NCBI GenBank assembly: GCA_017462345.1
Contig: JAFTRI010000030.1
Span: 1-56,956, forward strand
Length of the DNA stretch: 56,956 bases
From: Muribaculaceae bacterium
GTDB lineage: Bacteria > Bacteroidota > Bacteroidia > Bacteroidales > Muribaculaceae
Direction of reading: 5' to 3'
In this document: piece after piece, positions 23,763 to 33,305 of the stretch
Numbering within the stretch: position 1 is the stretch's first letter
Layout: each line of letters opens with the position of its first letter
Program-made: the position numbers and the translations under genes
Notes under the pieces: model-generated
What the model was told of the DNA's origin: nothing
The model's database searches: none
What the model saw: the letters and a program-made list of their open reading frames with translations, nothing else

Positions 23763-26069
23763 ATGATACGGGAACGGTTATTGGTCATTTTGATGTTGTT
23801 GAGTGTAGTGAAAACATCGGCTCATGCGTCGGAGTCACAGTCATTGGGGCTTGTCCTCAGTGGCGGAGGGGCAAAAGGCATTGCTCATATCGGGGTAATC
23901 AGGGCATTGGAAGAGAATGACATCCCGATTGACTATGTAGCCGGGACGTCAATGGGTGCGATAGTCGGAGGATTGTATGCGGCGGGATACACTCCTGATG
24001 AGATGTTACAGCTTATCACATCACGGGATTTCTCTTATTGGTCTACCGGACAGATTGATGAGAAGTTGACCTATTATTTCTCCCGACCCGATGCCACTCC
24101 GGCACTGTTAAGTGTCAATCTCGGGGAACGGGATTCCACAAAGTCCGGTTCAATATTGCCGTCGAGCCTCATTTCTCCGTTGCCTATGAATTTTGCATTC
24201 ATGGAGTTGTTTTCGGCATATACGGCGCAATGTGAAGGGAATTTCGACAATCTTTTTGTCCCGTATCGGTGTGTGGCATCGGATGTGTATAACAAGCGCA
24301 AAATTGTGTGCCGTAGAGGAAGTCTTGGAGATGCGATACGTGCATCGATGAGTTTCCCGCTCGTTTTCCAGCCCATAAGGATTGATGGAGTGTTGGTCTA
24401 TGACGGGGGTGTCTACGATAATTTCCCTGTCGATGTAATGCAGGAGGATTTTTTCCCGTCGTTTATGATTGGTGTCGATGTGTCGAGTCCTGACAGCAAG
24501 ACCGGATCCAATGATGTTATCGACCAGCTTGAGGATATGATAATGCAGAAACAGGACAGTCGCATTCCCGATGACTCCGGAATATGTATCCGCATTGATC
24601 TTGAAGAGTTCGGATTGCTGGATTTCCCAAAGGCAATGACAATATACAGGATAGGCTATGACAGGGCAATGTCGATGATGGATTCCATAAAAAGCAGGGT
24701 TTATACGCGTATCCCTGCAACAGCCAGGCAGCTCCGGCGCATGGTCTTCAAGTCCAAGACCCCTTATCTCGTCTTCGACTCGGTGAATGTATCGGGCGGG
24801 ACTGATGCGCAGAACGGTTACATTGAATATCTGTTTACAAGGAATGGGACTGATACATTTGGCATAAAACAGGCCAAGGATGCCTACTATCGGGCCATAA
24901 CACCGGGAAAATTGCGGAATCTTGTGCCTCAGGCATGTTATGATGACTCTGACGGATTGTTCGCTCTTGACATGACGGCCTCGGTAAAGGATAACTATAG
25001 GCTGGGTCTCGGCGGATATATCACCTCTTCGTCCAATAGTATGATATTTCTTTCGGGAGGATACAATACGTTAAGTTTCAATTCGCTTGATGCCAGTGTC
25101 AATGCCTGGATAGGGCAAAGCTATATGGCCGGAGATGTCAATGCCAAGATGTATCTGAAAACAGCAGTCCCGTCCTATATCGGGATTCGGGCGGTGTTGT
25201 CGCGCATGAAGTTCTACGAGAGTGACAATCTGTTCTATGAGGAGAATATGCCTACGTTTATAAGCAACACCGAGGCCTTTGTCCGTCTCGGCTATTGTCT
25301 TGCTGCCGGTCGTAGCGGTAAGTTCGAATTGGGAGGAGGCTACGGCTATCTGCTCGACAGGTTCTACCGTAGTAATGATATGGATTTCTCAGGAATGGGA
25401 AAGGATCGCACCTCTTATAGGCTCGGAGAGCTGTCTGCCTGCTATCAGTATAATACGCTTGACAATGAAATGTATCCCACGTCGGGAAGCCGGTATCGCA
25501 TAGATGCTATGGGCATATACGGCAGTTACAGCTATCGCCCTGATAATCCGGCAGTCCCGGCTGCCGGTGATAATACAGGGTGGGGACAGATCGAACTGGC
25601 TGCTGAACATTATTTCGGGCTGGGGCGCAGATTCGTTGTCGGGACGGAGTGGAATATCCTTGCCTCTACACGGAAGTTGCTTGAAAACTATAATGCAACC
25701 ATAGTAAATGCCCCGGATTTCAATCCAACTCCGTCGGCCTGTAATGCGTTCAATCCCGCGTTCCGTGCCAATTCGTTTGTGACGGCGGGGCTGTTGCCCA
25801 TCTGGAAATTGAATGAGACTGTCCAATTGCGGGGAACATTCCATGCTTTCCTCCCGTTCAGGCGTATAAAAGAAAATCCCGTGGATTTTTCACCATATTA
25901 CGGCCGATGGTTCTCTGAACCGGAGTTCTTCGGGGAAACTGCTATTGTTGTCAGTTTGCCTTTTGCGTCATTAAGCGCGTATGCCAATTATATGAGCTAT
26001 CCTGCACGGAACTGGAATTTCGGTATTTCATTCGGATTGTTTTTCCTCGCTCCGCGTTTTCTCAGATAG
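23763..26069 (+). CDS. Patatin-like phospholipase with C-terminal outer-membrane barrel
   Basis: 768 residues with a signal peptide (MIRERLLVILMLLSVVKTSAHAS). The patatin domain (~25-320) has the oxyanion loop SGGGAKGIAHIG, nucleophile elbow GTSMG (Ser63) and the partner DGG in YDGGVYDNFPVDVM (Asp214), so the Ser-Asp dyad is intact. After a POTRA-like linker (~325-400) the last ~370 residues are rich in alternating aromatic beta-strands ending in phenylalanine and arginine (NWNFGISFGLFFLAPRFLR), an Omp85/FhaC-like barrel. The architecture matches the type Vd autotransporter PlpD and its Bacteroidetes relatives. Activity should be phospholipase A or lysophospholipase at or beyond the outer membrane. 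Monocistronic. Confidence 0.85.
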   Translation: MIRERLLVILMLLSVVKTSAHASESQSLGLVLSGGGAKGIAHIGVIRALEENDIPIDYVAGTSMGAIVGGLYAAGYTPDEMLQLITSRDFSYWSTGQIDEKLTYYFSRPDATPALLSVNLGERDSTKSGSILPSSLISPLPMNFAFMELFSAYTAQCEGNFDNLFVPYRCVASDVYNKRKIVCRRGSLGDAIRASMSFPLVFQPIRIDGVLVYDGGVYDNFPVDVMQEDFFPSFMIGVDVSSPDSKTGSNDVIDQLEDMIMQKQDSRIPDDSGICIRIDLEEFGLLDFPKAMTIYRIGYDRAMSMMDSIKSRVYTRIPATARQLRRMVFKSKTPYLVFDSVNVSGGTDAQNGYIEYLFTRNGTDTFGIKQAKDAYYRAITPGKLRNLVPQACYDDSDGLFALDMTASVKDNYRLGLGGYITSSSNSMIFLSGGYNTLSFNSLDASVNAWIGQSYMAGDVNAKMYLKTAVPSYIGIRAVLSRMKFYESDNLFYEENMPTFISNTEAFVRLGYCLAAGRSGKFELGGGYGYLLDRFYRSNDMDFSGMGKDRTSYRLGELSACYQYNTLDNEMYPTSGSRYRIDAMGIYGSYSYRPDNPAVPAAGDNTGWGQIELAAEHYFGLGRRFVVGTEWNILASTRKLLENYNATIVNAPDFNPTPSACNAFNPAFRANSFVTAGLLPIWKLNETVQLRGTFHAFLPFRRIKENPVDFSPYYGRWFSEPEFFGETAIVVSLPFASLSAYANYMSYPARNWNFGISFGLFFLAPRFLR

Positions 26070-26117
26070 TGTCAGGATTCTGTGCCACGACCCGGTTAAT
26101 GCCGCCGGAATCGCATG

Positions 26118-27074
26118 CTATTGGTTTAGTGAGCCCGTATTGATTACCGGTTGGGCTGATTCGTCGGCGCATAGCACAACAAGCAGGTTGCTTACCATTG
26201 CCGCGCGTTTTTCTTCGTCAAGTTCAATCTGTTCTTCCCCAAGACGGTCAAGGGCAAGTTTTACCATTGATACCGCTCCTTCCACAATCTTCTCACGTGC
26301 GGCTATCACGGCGGTAGCCTGTTGTCGGCGGAGCATTACGGCTGCTATTTCCGGTGCGTACGTAAGATAGTTCAATCTTGCTTCCTGTACTTCGATTCCG
26401 GCAAAGTCAAGCCTTTCATTTAGCTTTTCCACAAGTAGTTCGTTGATTTCATCCCCGCCCGAGCGTAAGGTGAGTTCCCCGTCATCCTCGGTCGTGTCGT
26501 GATTGTCGTCGTAGGCATAGTGGCCGGCTACTTCACGCAGTGCTGCATCGCTTTGGATACGTACGTATTTTTCGAATGCGTTCATGCGCGTGGAGGCGTT
26601 TGCCCCGGTAGCGGCGCCTCCTGCTATGCTTTGGGCGTCAATGTCAAACATCGCCTTGTAGGTGTCCTTTAATTTCCATACAAGTACTATGCCTATCAGA
26701 ATCGGGTTCCCCTCCTTATCGTTGACTTTGATGGGCTCGGCATCAAGGTTTCTTGAACGCAGGGTCAGCCTTTTTCGGGACATGAACGGGTTAGCCCAGA
26801 AATATCCGTGACGTGTCAGTGTGCCTTTGTAGTTACCGAAAAACACCATTACGGTAGCCTCATTAGGCTCAAGTGTGAAGAATCCTACCAGTATGATTAT
26901 ATCAATGATTATCATCGTAATGCCGCCGGTAATCAGTAATGCGTTATCCGAGTTGATACCCTCTGATAGCATCCATCCTGTACCGACTGTCATCAGCAGC
27001 CATATCAGTAACGCTAAAAAACCGTTTAACAGCACTCCCTTGTAAGGTATCTCCTTTTTCAATGATTCTTCCAT
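26118..27074 (-). CDS. SPFH/band 7 (stomatin-like) membrane protein
   Basis: 318 residues from the Met at 27074 (MEESLKKEIPYKG); the frame extends 19 residues upstream, but that part has no membrane or family character. Two adjacent membrane segments (~14-35 and ~42-64) are followed by a band-7 domain (FFTLEPNEATVMVFFGNYKGTL, LDAEPIKVNDKEGNPILIGIVLVWKL, LNERLDFAGIEVQEARLNYLTYAPEIAAVML) and a coiled coil (AVIAAREKIVEGAVSMVKLALDRL). Such proteins form oligomeric membrane microdomain scaffolds; the precise partner is unknown. Convergent with the patatin gene (48 nt apart). Confidence 0.88.
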   Translation of the reverse strand: MEESLKKEIPYKGVLLNGFLALLIWLLMTVGTGWMLSEGINSDNALLITGGITMIIIDIIILVGFFTLEPNEATVMVFFGNYKGTLTRHGYFWANPFMSRKRLTLRSRNLDAEPIKVNDKEGNPILIGIVLVWKLKDTYKAMFDIDAQSIAGGAATGANASTRMNAFEKYVRIQSDAALREVAGHYAYDDNHDTTEDDGELTLRSGGDEINELLVEKLNERLDFAGIEVQEARLNYLTYAPEIAAVMLRRQQATAVIAAREKIVEGAVSMVKLALDRLGEEQIELDEEKRAAMVSNLLVVLCADESAQPVINTGSLNQ

Positions 27075-27202
27075 GATTGTGTAATAATGGTGATTATGGT
27101 TGTATTGTTTTGATTCCGCGAATATAGGCAAAATTATTCATTGCCTGTATCGGTAATATGAAATTAATCATCCGTCAGGTCTTTATATCGTGAAATTATA
27201 AT

Positions 27203-27210
27203 TAATTTTG
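27203..27210 (+). promoter_or_regulatory. -7 box upstream of argD
   Basis: TAATTTTG, a perfect TAnnTTTG match, 31 nt before the argD ATG. No exact TTTG -33 box at ~20 nt. Confidence 0.55.
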
Positions 27211-27240
27211 TGGAGTTGTTCACATAATTGATTTTAGGAG

Positions 27241-28368
27241 ATGAAACTATTTGACGTATATCCGTTATTTGATATAGAGATTGTAAAGGGTGAGGGGTGT
27301 TATACTTATGATGCCGACGGTAATAAATATCTTGACCTGTATGGCGGTCATGCCGTAATTTCGGTGGGACATTCTCATCCGCATTATCTGCAGGCTCTAC
27401 AGGAACAGGCATCAAGACTGGTATTTTACTCCAACTCTGTTATAAACGGTCTGCAACAGCGTCTTGCCGATAAACTCGGAAAAATATCGGGATATGATGA
27501 CTACCAGTTGTTCCTGATAAATTCCGGGGCTGAGGCCAATGAGAATGCACTGAAGCTGGCATCGTTCCACACAGGTAAAAAGCGTGTGTTGGCATTCGGT
27601 AAAGCGTTCCATGGCCGCACATCACTTGCTGTTGAGGCTACTGATAACCCCAAGATAGTTGCGCCAATAAATGCCAACAGTCATGTCACATTCCTGCCGT
27701 TGAACGATCTTGATGCCGTTGCCGGAGAATTGGCCAAAGGGGATGTCTGTGCAGTGATAGTAGAGGGCATACAGGGCGTTGGTGGAATCCGTATCCCTGA
27801 AAATGGATTCCTTAGTGGAGTGCGCGAACTATGTGACAGGCATGAGGCCGTGATGATTCTTGATGAGATACAGTCGGGATATGGACGTTCGGGTAAATTC
27901 TTCGCTCATCAATACTCGGGTGTACGCCCTGATATAATCACTATGGCCAAGGGTATAGCCAATGGCTTCCCGATGGGTGCTGTACTCATAAGCCCCAAGT
28001 TCGCCCCTGTCTACGGACAACTCGGTACTACATTTGGCGGAAATCATCTTGCATGCGCCGCGGCTATTGCCGTGATTGATATATTCGAGAAAGAAAACCT
28101 TGTTGAGAATGCCCGCCGGGTCGGCGAGTATCTCATGGGTGAATTGAGGAAAATACCCGGCATAAAGGAGGTGCGGGGCCGTGGGCTTATGATAGGGCTG
28201 GAGTTCGATTATCCGGTCAAGGAGTTGCGTACACGGCTCATCAATGAGGAGCGGGTGTTTACCGGGGCATCCGGGACAAATGTCATACGTCTGTTGCCTC
28301 CTCTTGTCCTTACCTGTGAACAGGCCGATGATTTTATAAACCGTTTCAAGCATGCCCTTGAAGCATAA
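27241..28368 (+). CDS. argD: Acetylornithine (or succinylornithine) aminotransferase
   Basis: 375 residues, class III aminotransferase. Seen: GCYTYDADGNKYLDLYGGHAV, the pyridoxal-phosphate region INSGAEANENALKLA, AFHGRTSLAV, ILDEIQSGYGRSGKFFAHQ and Lys237 in MAKGIANGFPMG. It moves the amino group in arginine synthesis; in many Bacteroidetes the pathway runs on succinylated rather than acetylated intermediates, which sequence alone does not settle. Followed 14 nt later by proC, so arginine and proline metabolism share a transcript. Confidence 0.88.
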   Translation: MKLFDVYPLFDIEIVKGEGCYTYDADGNKYLDLYGGHAVISVGHSHPHYLQALQEQASRLVFYSNSVINGLQQRLADKLGKISGYDDYQLFLINSGAEANENALKLASFHTGKKRVLAFGKAFHGRTSLAVEATDNPKIVAPINANSHVTFLPLNDLDAVAGELAKGDVCAVIVEGIQGVGGIRIPENGFLSGVRELCDRHEAVMILDEIQSGYGRSGKFFAHQYSGVRPDIITMAKGIANGFPMGAVLISPKFAPVYGQLGTTFGGNHLACAAAIAVIDIFEKENLVENARRVGEYLMGELRKIPGIKEVRGRGLMIGLEFDYPVKELRTRLINEERVFTGASGTNVIRLLPPLVLTCEQADDFINRFKHALEA

Positions 28369-28381
28369 TCATGTTATTGAT

Positions 28382-29170
28382 ATGAAGATCGGAATAATAG
28401 GAGGTGGAAACATGGGCGGTGCCATTGCTCGCGGACTTGCCCATAGCAATTCGTTTGCATCATCGGATATTACGGTATGCGACCCGGGACAACCGGCTCT
28501 TGATGCTCTTAAAACTGACTGTCAGGGAATCGTTACATCGCATAATAACATCGATGCGGTAGCCGGTGCTGATGTCATTATTATAGCCGTCAAGCCGTGG
28601 CTTGTCGAAGGGGTACTCATGGAGATTGCCCCTCGGGTTGAATTTCACCGTCAGATAATTGTTTCTATCGCGGCCGGCGTGACTACTGATGCTATAACTT
28701 CTTGGTTGAAAGGATATTCTGCCGACGGGGTGATATTCCGTGCCATGCCCAATACGGCAATTGCCATCCATCAGAGTATGACATTCCTTGCCCATAGAGG
28801 AGCGACTCCCGGGCAAGTTGAAACGGTGACTGGCATCTTCAATCTGCTTGGAAAGACCGCCGTTATCGAAGAACGCCTCATGGGGGCTGCCACAGCTCTA
28901 TGCTCATGCGGTATTGCGTATGCAATGCGCTATGTCCGTGCGGCGACTGAGGGTGGGGTCGAACTTGGTATATATCCTAATCAGGGGAAAGAATATGTAT
29001 TGCAGACTTTGCGGGGTGCGATAGAGTTGCTTGAGGCTACAGGCAACAACCCGGAGGTGGAGATCGATAAGGTTACTACTCCTGGTGGCGTTACAATCAA
29101 AGGTCTGAATGCGATGGAATCCCATGGCTTTACAGCATCGGTGATAGAGGGATTGAAAGCAAGCCGTTGA
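28382..29170 (+). CDS. proC: Pyrroline-5-carboxylate reductase
   Basis: 262 residues from ATG 28382; the longer frame starting at 28352 would overlap argD and add ten residues before the Rossmann start. MKIGIIGGGNMGGAIARGL binds NADPH, VIIIAVKPWLVEGV and FRAMPNTAIAIHQSMTFLA are family signatures, and TPGGVTIKGLNAMESHGF is the C-terminal dimer/active-site helix. It catalyses the last step of proline synthesis. Second gene of an argD-proC-ssb run; ssb starts 11 nt later. Confidence 0.92.
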   Translation: MKIGIIGGGNMGGAIARGLAHSNSFASSDITVCDPGQPALDALKTDCQGIVTSHNNIDAVAGADVIIIAVKPWLVEGVLMEIAPRVEFHRQIIVSIAAGVTTDAITSWLKGYSADGVIFRAMPNTAIAIHQSMTFLAHRGATPGQVETVTGIFNLLGKTAVIEERLMGAATALCSCGIAYAMRYVRAATEGGVELGIYPNQGKEYVLQTLRGAIELLEATGNNPEVEIDKVTTPGGVTIKGLNAMESHGFTASVIEGLKASR

Positions 29171-29180
29171 GAAGACTGTT

Positions 29181-29531
29181 ATGGTAAATAAGGTAATATT
29201 GATAGGAAATGTGGGGCGTGACCCTGAAATTCGCTACGTGGAGACACGTCCGGTGGCATCATTCTCTCTCGCTACATCCGAGCGCGCATATACTACGGCA
29301 TCGGGTGTACAGATTCCCGAGCGTACCGAGTGGCACAACATCGTGATGTGGGACAAGAATGCCGAGACTGCCGAAAAATACATCCGCAAAGGCACACGCC
29401 TTTATGTCGAGGGCAAGTTGCGTACCCGTACATGGGAGGACCGAAATACAATCAAACGCACTGTTACCGAAATCTACGTCGAAACATTCGAAATCCTGTC
29501 CCGTCCATCAACGTCGCCAGCACAAGTGTAA
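29181..29531 (+). CDS. ssb: Single-stranded DNA-binding protein, short form lacking an acidic tail
   Basis: 116 residues, an OB fold: MVNKVILIGNVGRDPEIRY, PVASFSLATSE, TEWHNIVMWDKNAETAEKYIRKGTRLYVEGKL, YVETFEIL. The usual flexible tail ending in an acidic DDDxPF tip, which recruits replication and repair partners, is missing; the protein ends RPSTSPAQV. It may be a second SSB, or one tuned for another role. Perfect hairpin terminator 12 nt downstream. Confidence 0.88.
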   Translation: MVNKVILIGNVGRDPEIRYVETRPVASFSLATSERAYTTASGVQIPERTEWHNIVMWDKNAETAEKYIRKGTRLYVEGKLRTRTWEDRNTIKRTVTEIYVETFEILSRPSTSPAQV

Positions 29532-29542
29532 AGACCATAAAA

Positions 29543-29577
29543 GAATGCAACTGCACCACCTGGGCGCAGTTGCATTC
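29543..29577 (+). terminator. Hairpin terminator after ssb
   Basis: Perfect 12-bp stem GAATGCAACTGC / GCAGTTGCATTC (29543-29554 with 29566-29577), 11-nt loop. It lies between ssb and the convergent protease gene and could act on both strands. The remaining ~120 bases to 29700 hold no gene that I can support. Confidence 0.75.
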
Positions 29578-29699
29578 CCTATGTGTATCTTGTGTGGAGC
29601 CTTGCGTTATTGCTGTGCCGTTCTCAGGGCATCTCCGGTGCTGGCGTGTATTTAAGTCGCTTGCCCTTTGTACTGTAGTAATAGGCTCACGACCAGATG

Positions 29700-32600
29700 T
29701 CACTTGTCGAGGTCACGAAGCAATGTCTCTACTGCGACGCGCAGTTGTGTATCCTCGCCGTTGACAGCTGTTGCGGGATCATTCGATACGAGTATGTCAG
29801 GGTTTAGCTGCTGGTTTTCCAGATAGCTGCCGTCGGGCAGACGGTAGCCCACAACGGGAATGCCGAATACAAGTGTCGGGTCTTGCAATGTGACCCAGTT
29901 GACGCTTGTCATTGTACCGGGAACTGGCATGCCGACGAGCTTGCCGATCCCGCGGTTCTTGTACACCCAGGGGGTACCGTGGGCGTTGCTGTAGTTAGCT
30001 TCGCACTGGATCATGATGCTCGGTTTGTTCCATCGGCGGCTCGGCATGTCGCAAGTCTCCGTACCGCGTATCACCTGTGTGAAATATTTCTGTCCGCTGA
30101 ACAGTATCTCTACATCTTCATGCAGTCGGCCTCCACCGTTCCAGCGTGTGTCGATAACGATACCCTCGCAATGGTTGAACTTGCCGAGGACGTCGGAATA
30201 CACTTTTCTGAAACTGTCATCATTCATCGACCGGATGTGTACATATCCCAGTCGCCCGTTTGACCATCGCTCGACATCATCCGCGCGCTGTTTTGTCCAT
30301 CGGGTGTATAGCAGTTCGTTCATTTGTCCGCCGGTTATTGGCAATATCACTTCATCATGGCGTTTGCCGGTTTCAGGATCGTATATCGATACAAGTGTTT
30401 TCTTCTTGGCTAATCCGTTGAGAAGAGGCGTGTAGTCGGTGGTAGAGGTTATTTCTGTCCCGTTGAGCTTTTCAATGATGCATCCGGGCTTTACCGCGGA
30501 ACTTGCGCGGTCAAATGGCCCGTTCTCTATTACCTCGGTCACTTTCAGCCCCTCTCCGGAATAGTCCCAGTCAAGCAGCAGTCCGAGTTCGGCTGTCGGT
30601 TCTCCGGTCGCTTTGGGATAGTAGCGGCCTCCTGTATGGGAAACGTTCAGTTCTCCGAGCCATTCGCTGAGCAGTTCGGCAAAGTCGTGGTTATTGTTGA
30701 TGTGTGGCAGAAAACGGCGGTAGTCGGCACTCATCCGCTCCCAGTCCACGCCATGCATCCCTGTTGTGTAGAACATCTCGCGTTCCTGGCGGTAAACGTA
30801 GTCAAACATGTATTCCCGCTCGGCGGCTGCATCGAGTTTCATTGAGACCGAGTAGGTTATGGGAGTCAGTTTTTCACTTTTGATGTCCATCTTTTTCATG
30901 CTCTTTCCTCCGAGCAGGAACAGGTTCTTCCCCTCCTTGTCAAGTTCCATGTTCATGTAGCCGGCATCGAGTTTGCTCACTGATTTCGCTCCGCGTTTGC
31001 GTAGCTCAATTTTCCACAGGTCGTAGCCTTTCCCGGCCGATGACAGGTAATACATGGTCTCGTTGTCATTGGTGACGATTGCATTGCTTATGTCGGATGA
31101 ATAAGGGGTCACTCTCACAATCCTGTCGCTGATTCCGTCAGTCTCCACGACAATGTCGGTTGCCTTGCCATTGTCGTTTCCGGTCTCGGCGTTGTCTTTT
31201 TTCTTCCCTTTATTGCCTTTCTTGTCCTTCTTGTCCGACGATTCTTTCTCCTTGGCTTTCTTCTGTTCCTTTTCTACCTCTTTGAGTAAGGCGTAGTCCT
31301 CTTCACTCAGCCGGTATTTGTCATAGGCATCCTGATTCAGGAACACCATCATCACATCGGCTTCCGAGCCCCATGATGCATGGTTGCGCATCCCGTAGCG
31401 TTCCGAGAGGAATGTTATTGCGTTACCGTCTGGCGTCCAGCGTGGACACTCGTCGAAGTAGCCGCTGCGGGTGATGTTGGTTATTTCTCCTCCTTGTGCG
31501 CTGACAATGGCTATGTCGCTGTACGGGTCATGCTTATTGTCGACAACCGTCAGGACAAACCATTTGCTGTCGGGTGACCATGAATAGTCAAAGCCGCCGT
31601 TGCGGCGGGCGTGTGTTTTACCGTCAGTAATTTGTCTTATCGCTTTCGTTTCAAGATTCATGACCATCAGCTTGTTCCTGTCTTGGATGAACGCGAGTTC
31701 TTTCCCGTCGGGAGAGAAAGACGGATAGGTACGTTCGGTCAAGTCATCGGCAGGGAACAGCGGTGTCTCCTCCACAAGTGTCGCATTTGGGAAATTCAGG
31801 TCGTCCTTGCGTGATATTTTTGCCATGTATATGTTCCAGTGTCCGTCACGTTCACTTGTATATGCTATCGACCGGTTGTCGGGGTTCCATGTTACATGAC
31901 GTTCGGCTGCAGCGGTATTGGTGATCTGTTTGGTGGTCTTGTACTCGGCCGATGTCACGAATATCTCCCCTCGGTTGATGAATGCCACCTGCTTGCCGTC
32001 GGGTGAGACGGTAGCCGTTGTGGCGTCGCTTGTGACACTGAGTGTCCTTATCGGGTTATCGTCATCGAGTATGATGTCTATGTCAACTTTTTCAGGCGAG
32101 GAATATCCCGTCTTGGTGTATATCTCACCGTTGTATGTAAATGCCATAGTGCCGTTGCCTCCTGCCGAAAGGAATCGTACGGGATGCGTGGTGAACTCTG
32201 TGATTTGTGTCACTTTCTCCGGGGCATTGGTGGGGAATGAGTACACGTTGAATGTCTTTCCGTCCCGTTCGCTTAGGAAAAATACAGTCTTGCCGTCAGG
32301 TGACAGTATAGGGTTGCGGTCTTCTCCTGCACGGTTGGTGAGATTGGTGTGCTTTCCGGTTGTCAGGTCATAGCTCCAGATGTCGCGGGTTATTGATGAC
32401 GTGTGATGTTTGCGCCACTCATCCTCCATCCCCTTTTGGTCCTGATACAGGAAAGAGTCGCCTGCGGTGTTGAAGCATATCATCTGCGCGGGAGAGCCGA
32501 GAATGCGGCTGATACGTCCGCCGGTCACCGCTATGCTGTAGACTTCGGTGAGGCGTCTTGACGGGAACAGTACGCTGCTTGCGGGATCTTGGATGTTCCC

Positions 32601-32972
32601 GGAAAATATAACCTGTTTTCCGTCAGGTGAGAATGATTCCGGAGTCTCGTTACCGGAATGGAATGTCAGGCGTGTGGCCGTCCCGCCTGCCGACGCCATC
32701 ACGTATATATCCATGCTGCCGTTGCGGTCGCTGGCAAACGCGATCTGGCTTCCGTCAGGCGACCATATCGGGGTTCCCTCGTATGATTCACGGGATGTCA
32801 GCCGGGTGGCAGTACCTCCTGTTGTCGGTACTTTGTATATATCACCCTTATAAGTGAATGCTATTTCCTCTCCGTCGGGCGATATTTTTACATCACGCAA
32901 CCATAGCGGGGTAATGGCTTCGGCACACAGTGCCGTCCCGGCCAATACGATATATGACAAAATTTTTCTCAT
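29700..32972 (-). CDS. Tricorn-like secreted protease (PD40 propellers, PDZ, S41 peptidase)
   Basis: 1090 residues with signal peptide MRKILSYIVLAGTALCAEA. The N-terminal ~560 residues form PD40 propeller repeats (PIWSPDGSQIAFASDRNGSMDIY, NPILSPDGKTVFFLSERDGK, PSFSPDGKELAFIQDR). A highly charged lysine-rich linker spans ~570-610 (KKDKKGNKGKKK). Then come a second propeller part, a Tricorn C1/PDZ region (LGLLLDWDYSGEGLKVTEV, GPFDRASSAVKPGCIIEKLNG) and an S41 core: GRLGYVHIRSM, GIVIDTRWNGGGRLHEDV and a serine in EANYSNAHG that probably serves as nucleophile. Tricorn-like enzymes trim peptides; here the signal peptide puts it in the periplasm. Perfect -7 box upstream at 33022. Confidence 0.88.
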   Translation of the reverse strand: MRKILSYIVLAGTALCAEAITPLWLRDVKISPDGEEIAFTYKGDIYKVPTTGGTATRLTSRESYEGTPIWSPDGSQIAFASDRNGSMDIYVMASAGGTATRLTFHSGNETPESFSPDGKQVIFSGNIQDPASSVLFPSRRLTEVYSIAVTGGRISRILGSPAQMICFNTAGDSFLYQDQKGMEDEWRKHHTSSITRDIWSYDLTTGKHTNLTNRAGEDRNPILSPDGKTVFFLSERDGKTFNVYSFPTNAPEKVTQITEFTTHPVRFLSAGGNGTMAFTYNGEIYTKTGYSSPEKVDIDIILDDDNPIRTLSVTSDATTATVSPDGKQVAFINRGEIFVTSAEYKTTKQITNTAAAERHVTWNPDNRSIAYTSERDGHWNIYMAKISRKDDLNFPNATLVEETPLFPADDLTERTYPSFSPDGKELAFIQDRNKLMVMNLETKAIRQITDGKTHARRNGGFDYSWSPDSKWFVLTVVDNKHDPYSDIAIVSAQGGEITNITRSGYFDECPRWTPDGNAITFLSERYGMRNHASWGSEADVMMVFLNQDAYDKYRLSEEDYALLKEVEKEQKKAKEKESSDKKDKKGNKGKKKDNAETGNDNGKATDIVVETDGISDRIVRVTPYSSDISNAIVTNDNETMYYLSSAGKGYDLWKIELRKRGAKSVSKLDAGYMNMELDKEGKNLFLLGGKSMKKMDIKSEKLTPITYSVSMKLDAAAEREYMFDYVYRQEREMFYTTGMHGVDWERMSADYRRFLPHINNNHDFAELLSEWLGELNVSHTGGRYYPKATGEPTAELGLLLDWDYSGEGLKVTEVIENGPFDRASSAVKPGCIIEKLNGTEITSTTDYTPLLNGLAKKKTLVSIYDPETGKRHDEVILPITGGQMNELLYTRWTKQRADDVERWSNGRLGYVHIRSMNDDSFRKVYSDVLGKFNHCEGIVIDTRWNGGGRLHEDVEILFSGQKYFTQVIRGTETCDMPSRRWNKPSIMIQCEANYSNAHGTPWVYKNRGIGKLVGMPVPGTMTSVNWVTLQDPTLVFGIPVVGYRLPDGSYLENQQLNPDILVSNDPATAVNGEDTQLRVAVETLLRDLDK

Positions 32973-33021
32973 CTCTGGATGTGACAGTTATTGGTTTATG
33001 AATATCTGGAATTAACGCCAT

Positions 33022-33029
33022 CAAAGATA
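33022..33029 (-). promoter_or_regulatory. -7 box for the tricorn-like protease
   Basis: On the minus strand TATCTTTG, a perfect TAnnTTTG, 50 nt before the ATG at 32972. No clear -33 TTTG at the right distance. Confidence 0.55.
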
Positions 33030-33168
33030 CACAAAAAAATCCACCCGCCACATGCGATCCTGTCATACCCTTTTTAGACCAGGGTAACCGCATCAAAATT
33101 TAAGGAAAAGATTAAACTTCTGATAATCAATGATGATTAAGATAGTGATATTGACGACCTCTTGATCA

Positions 33169-33197
33169 TAATTGAGTATCAATTAGTTGTAATTTTG
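33169..33197 (+). promoter_or_regulatory. Inverted repeat next to a -7 box upstream of the OPT transporter
   Basis: TAATTGA-GTA-TCAATTA (33169-33185), a perfect 7-bp inverted repeat, ends 4 nt before TAATTTTG (33190-33197), a perfect -7 box. A second, weaker box TATCTTCG lies at 33252. Within the 333-nt divergent region 32973-33305 these are the main signals; the inverted repeat could be an operator. Confidence 0.4.
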
Positions 33198-33305
33198 GTG
33201 CAGTTGCCCGGCTTTTAGGCAGGGATGCGTGGTATTTCCAATAATTCTGCGTATCTTCGCGTATTCATTGTAATATGCTGTAAATTATCAGAAAAGTAAT
33301 ACAAT

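Noticed and set aside
29330-29764. 144-residue plus-strand frame through ssb and the terminator
   Set aside because: It overlaps ssb in another frame and reads through a perfect hairpin; no recognisable protein.
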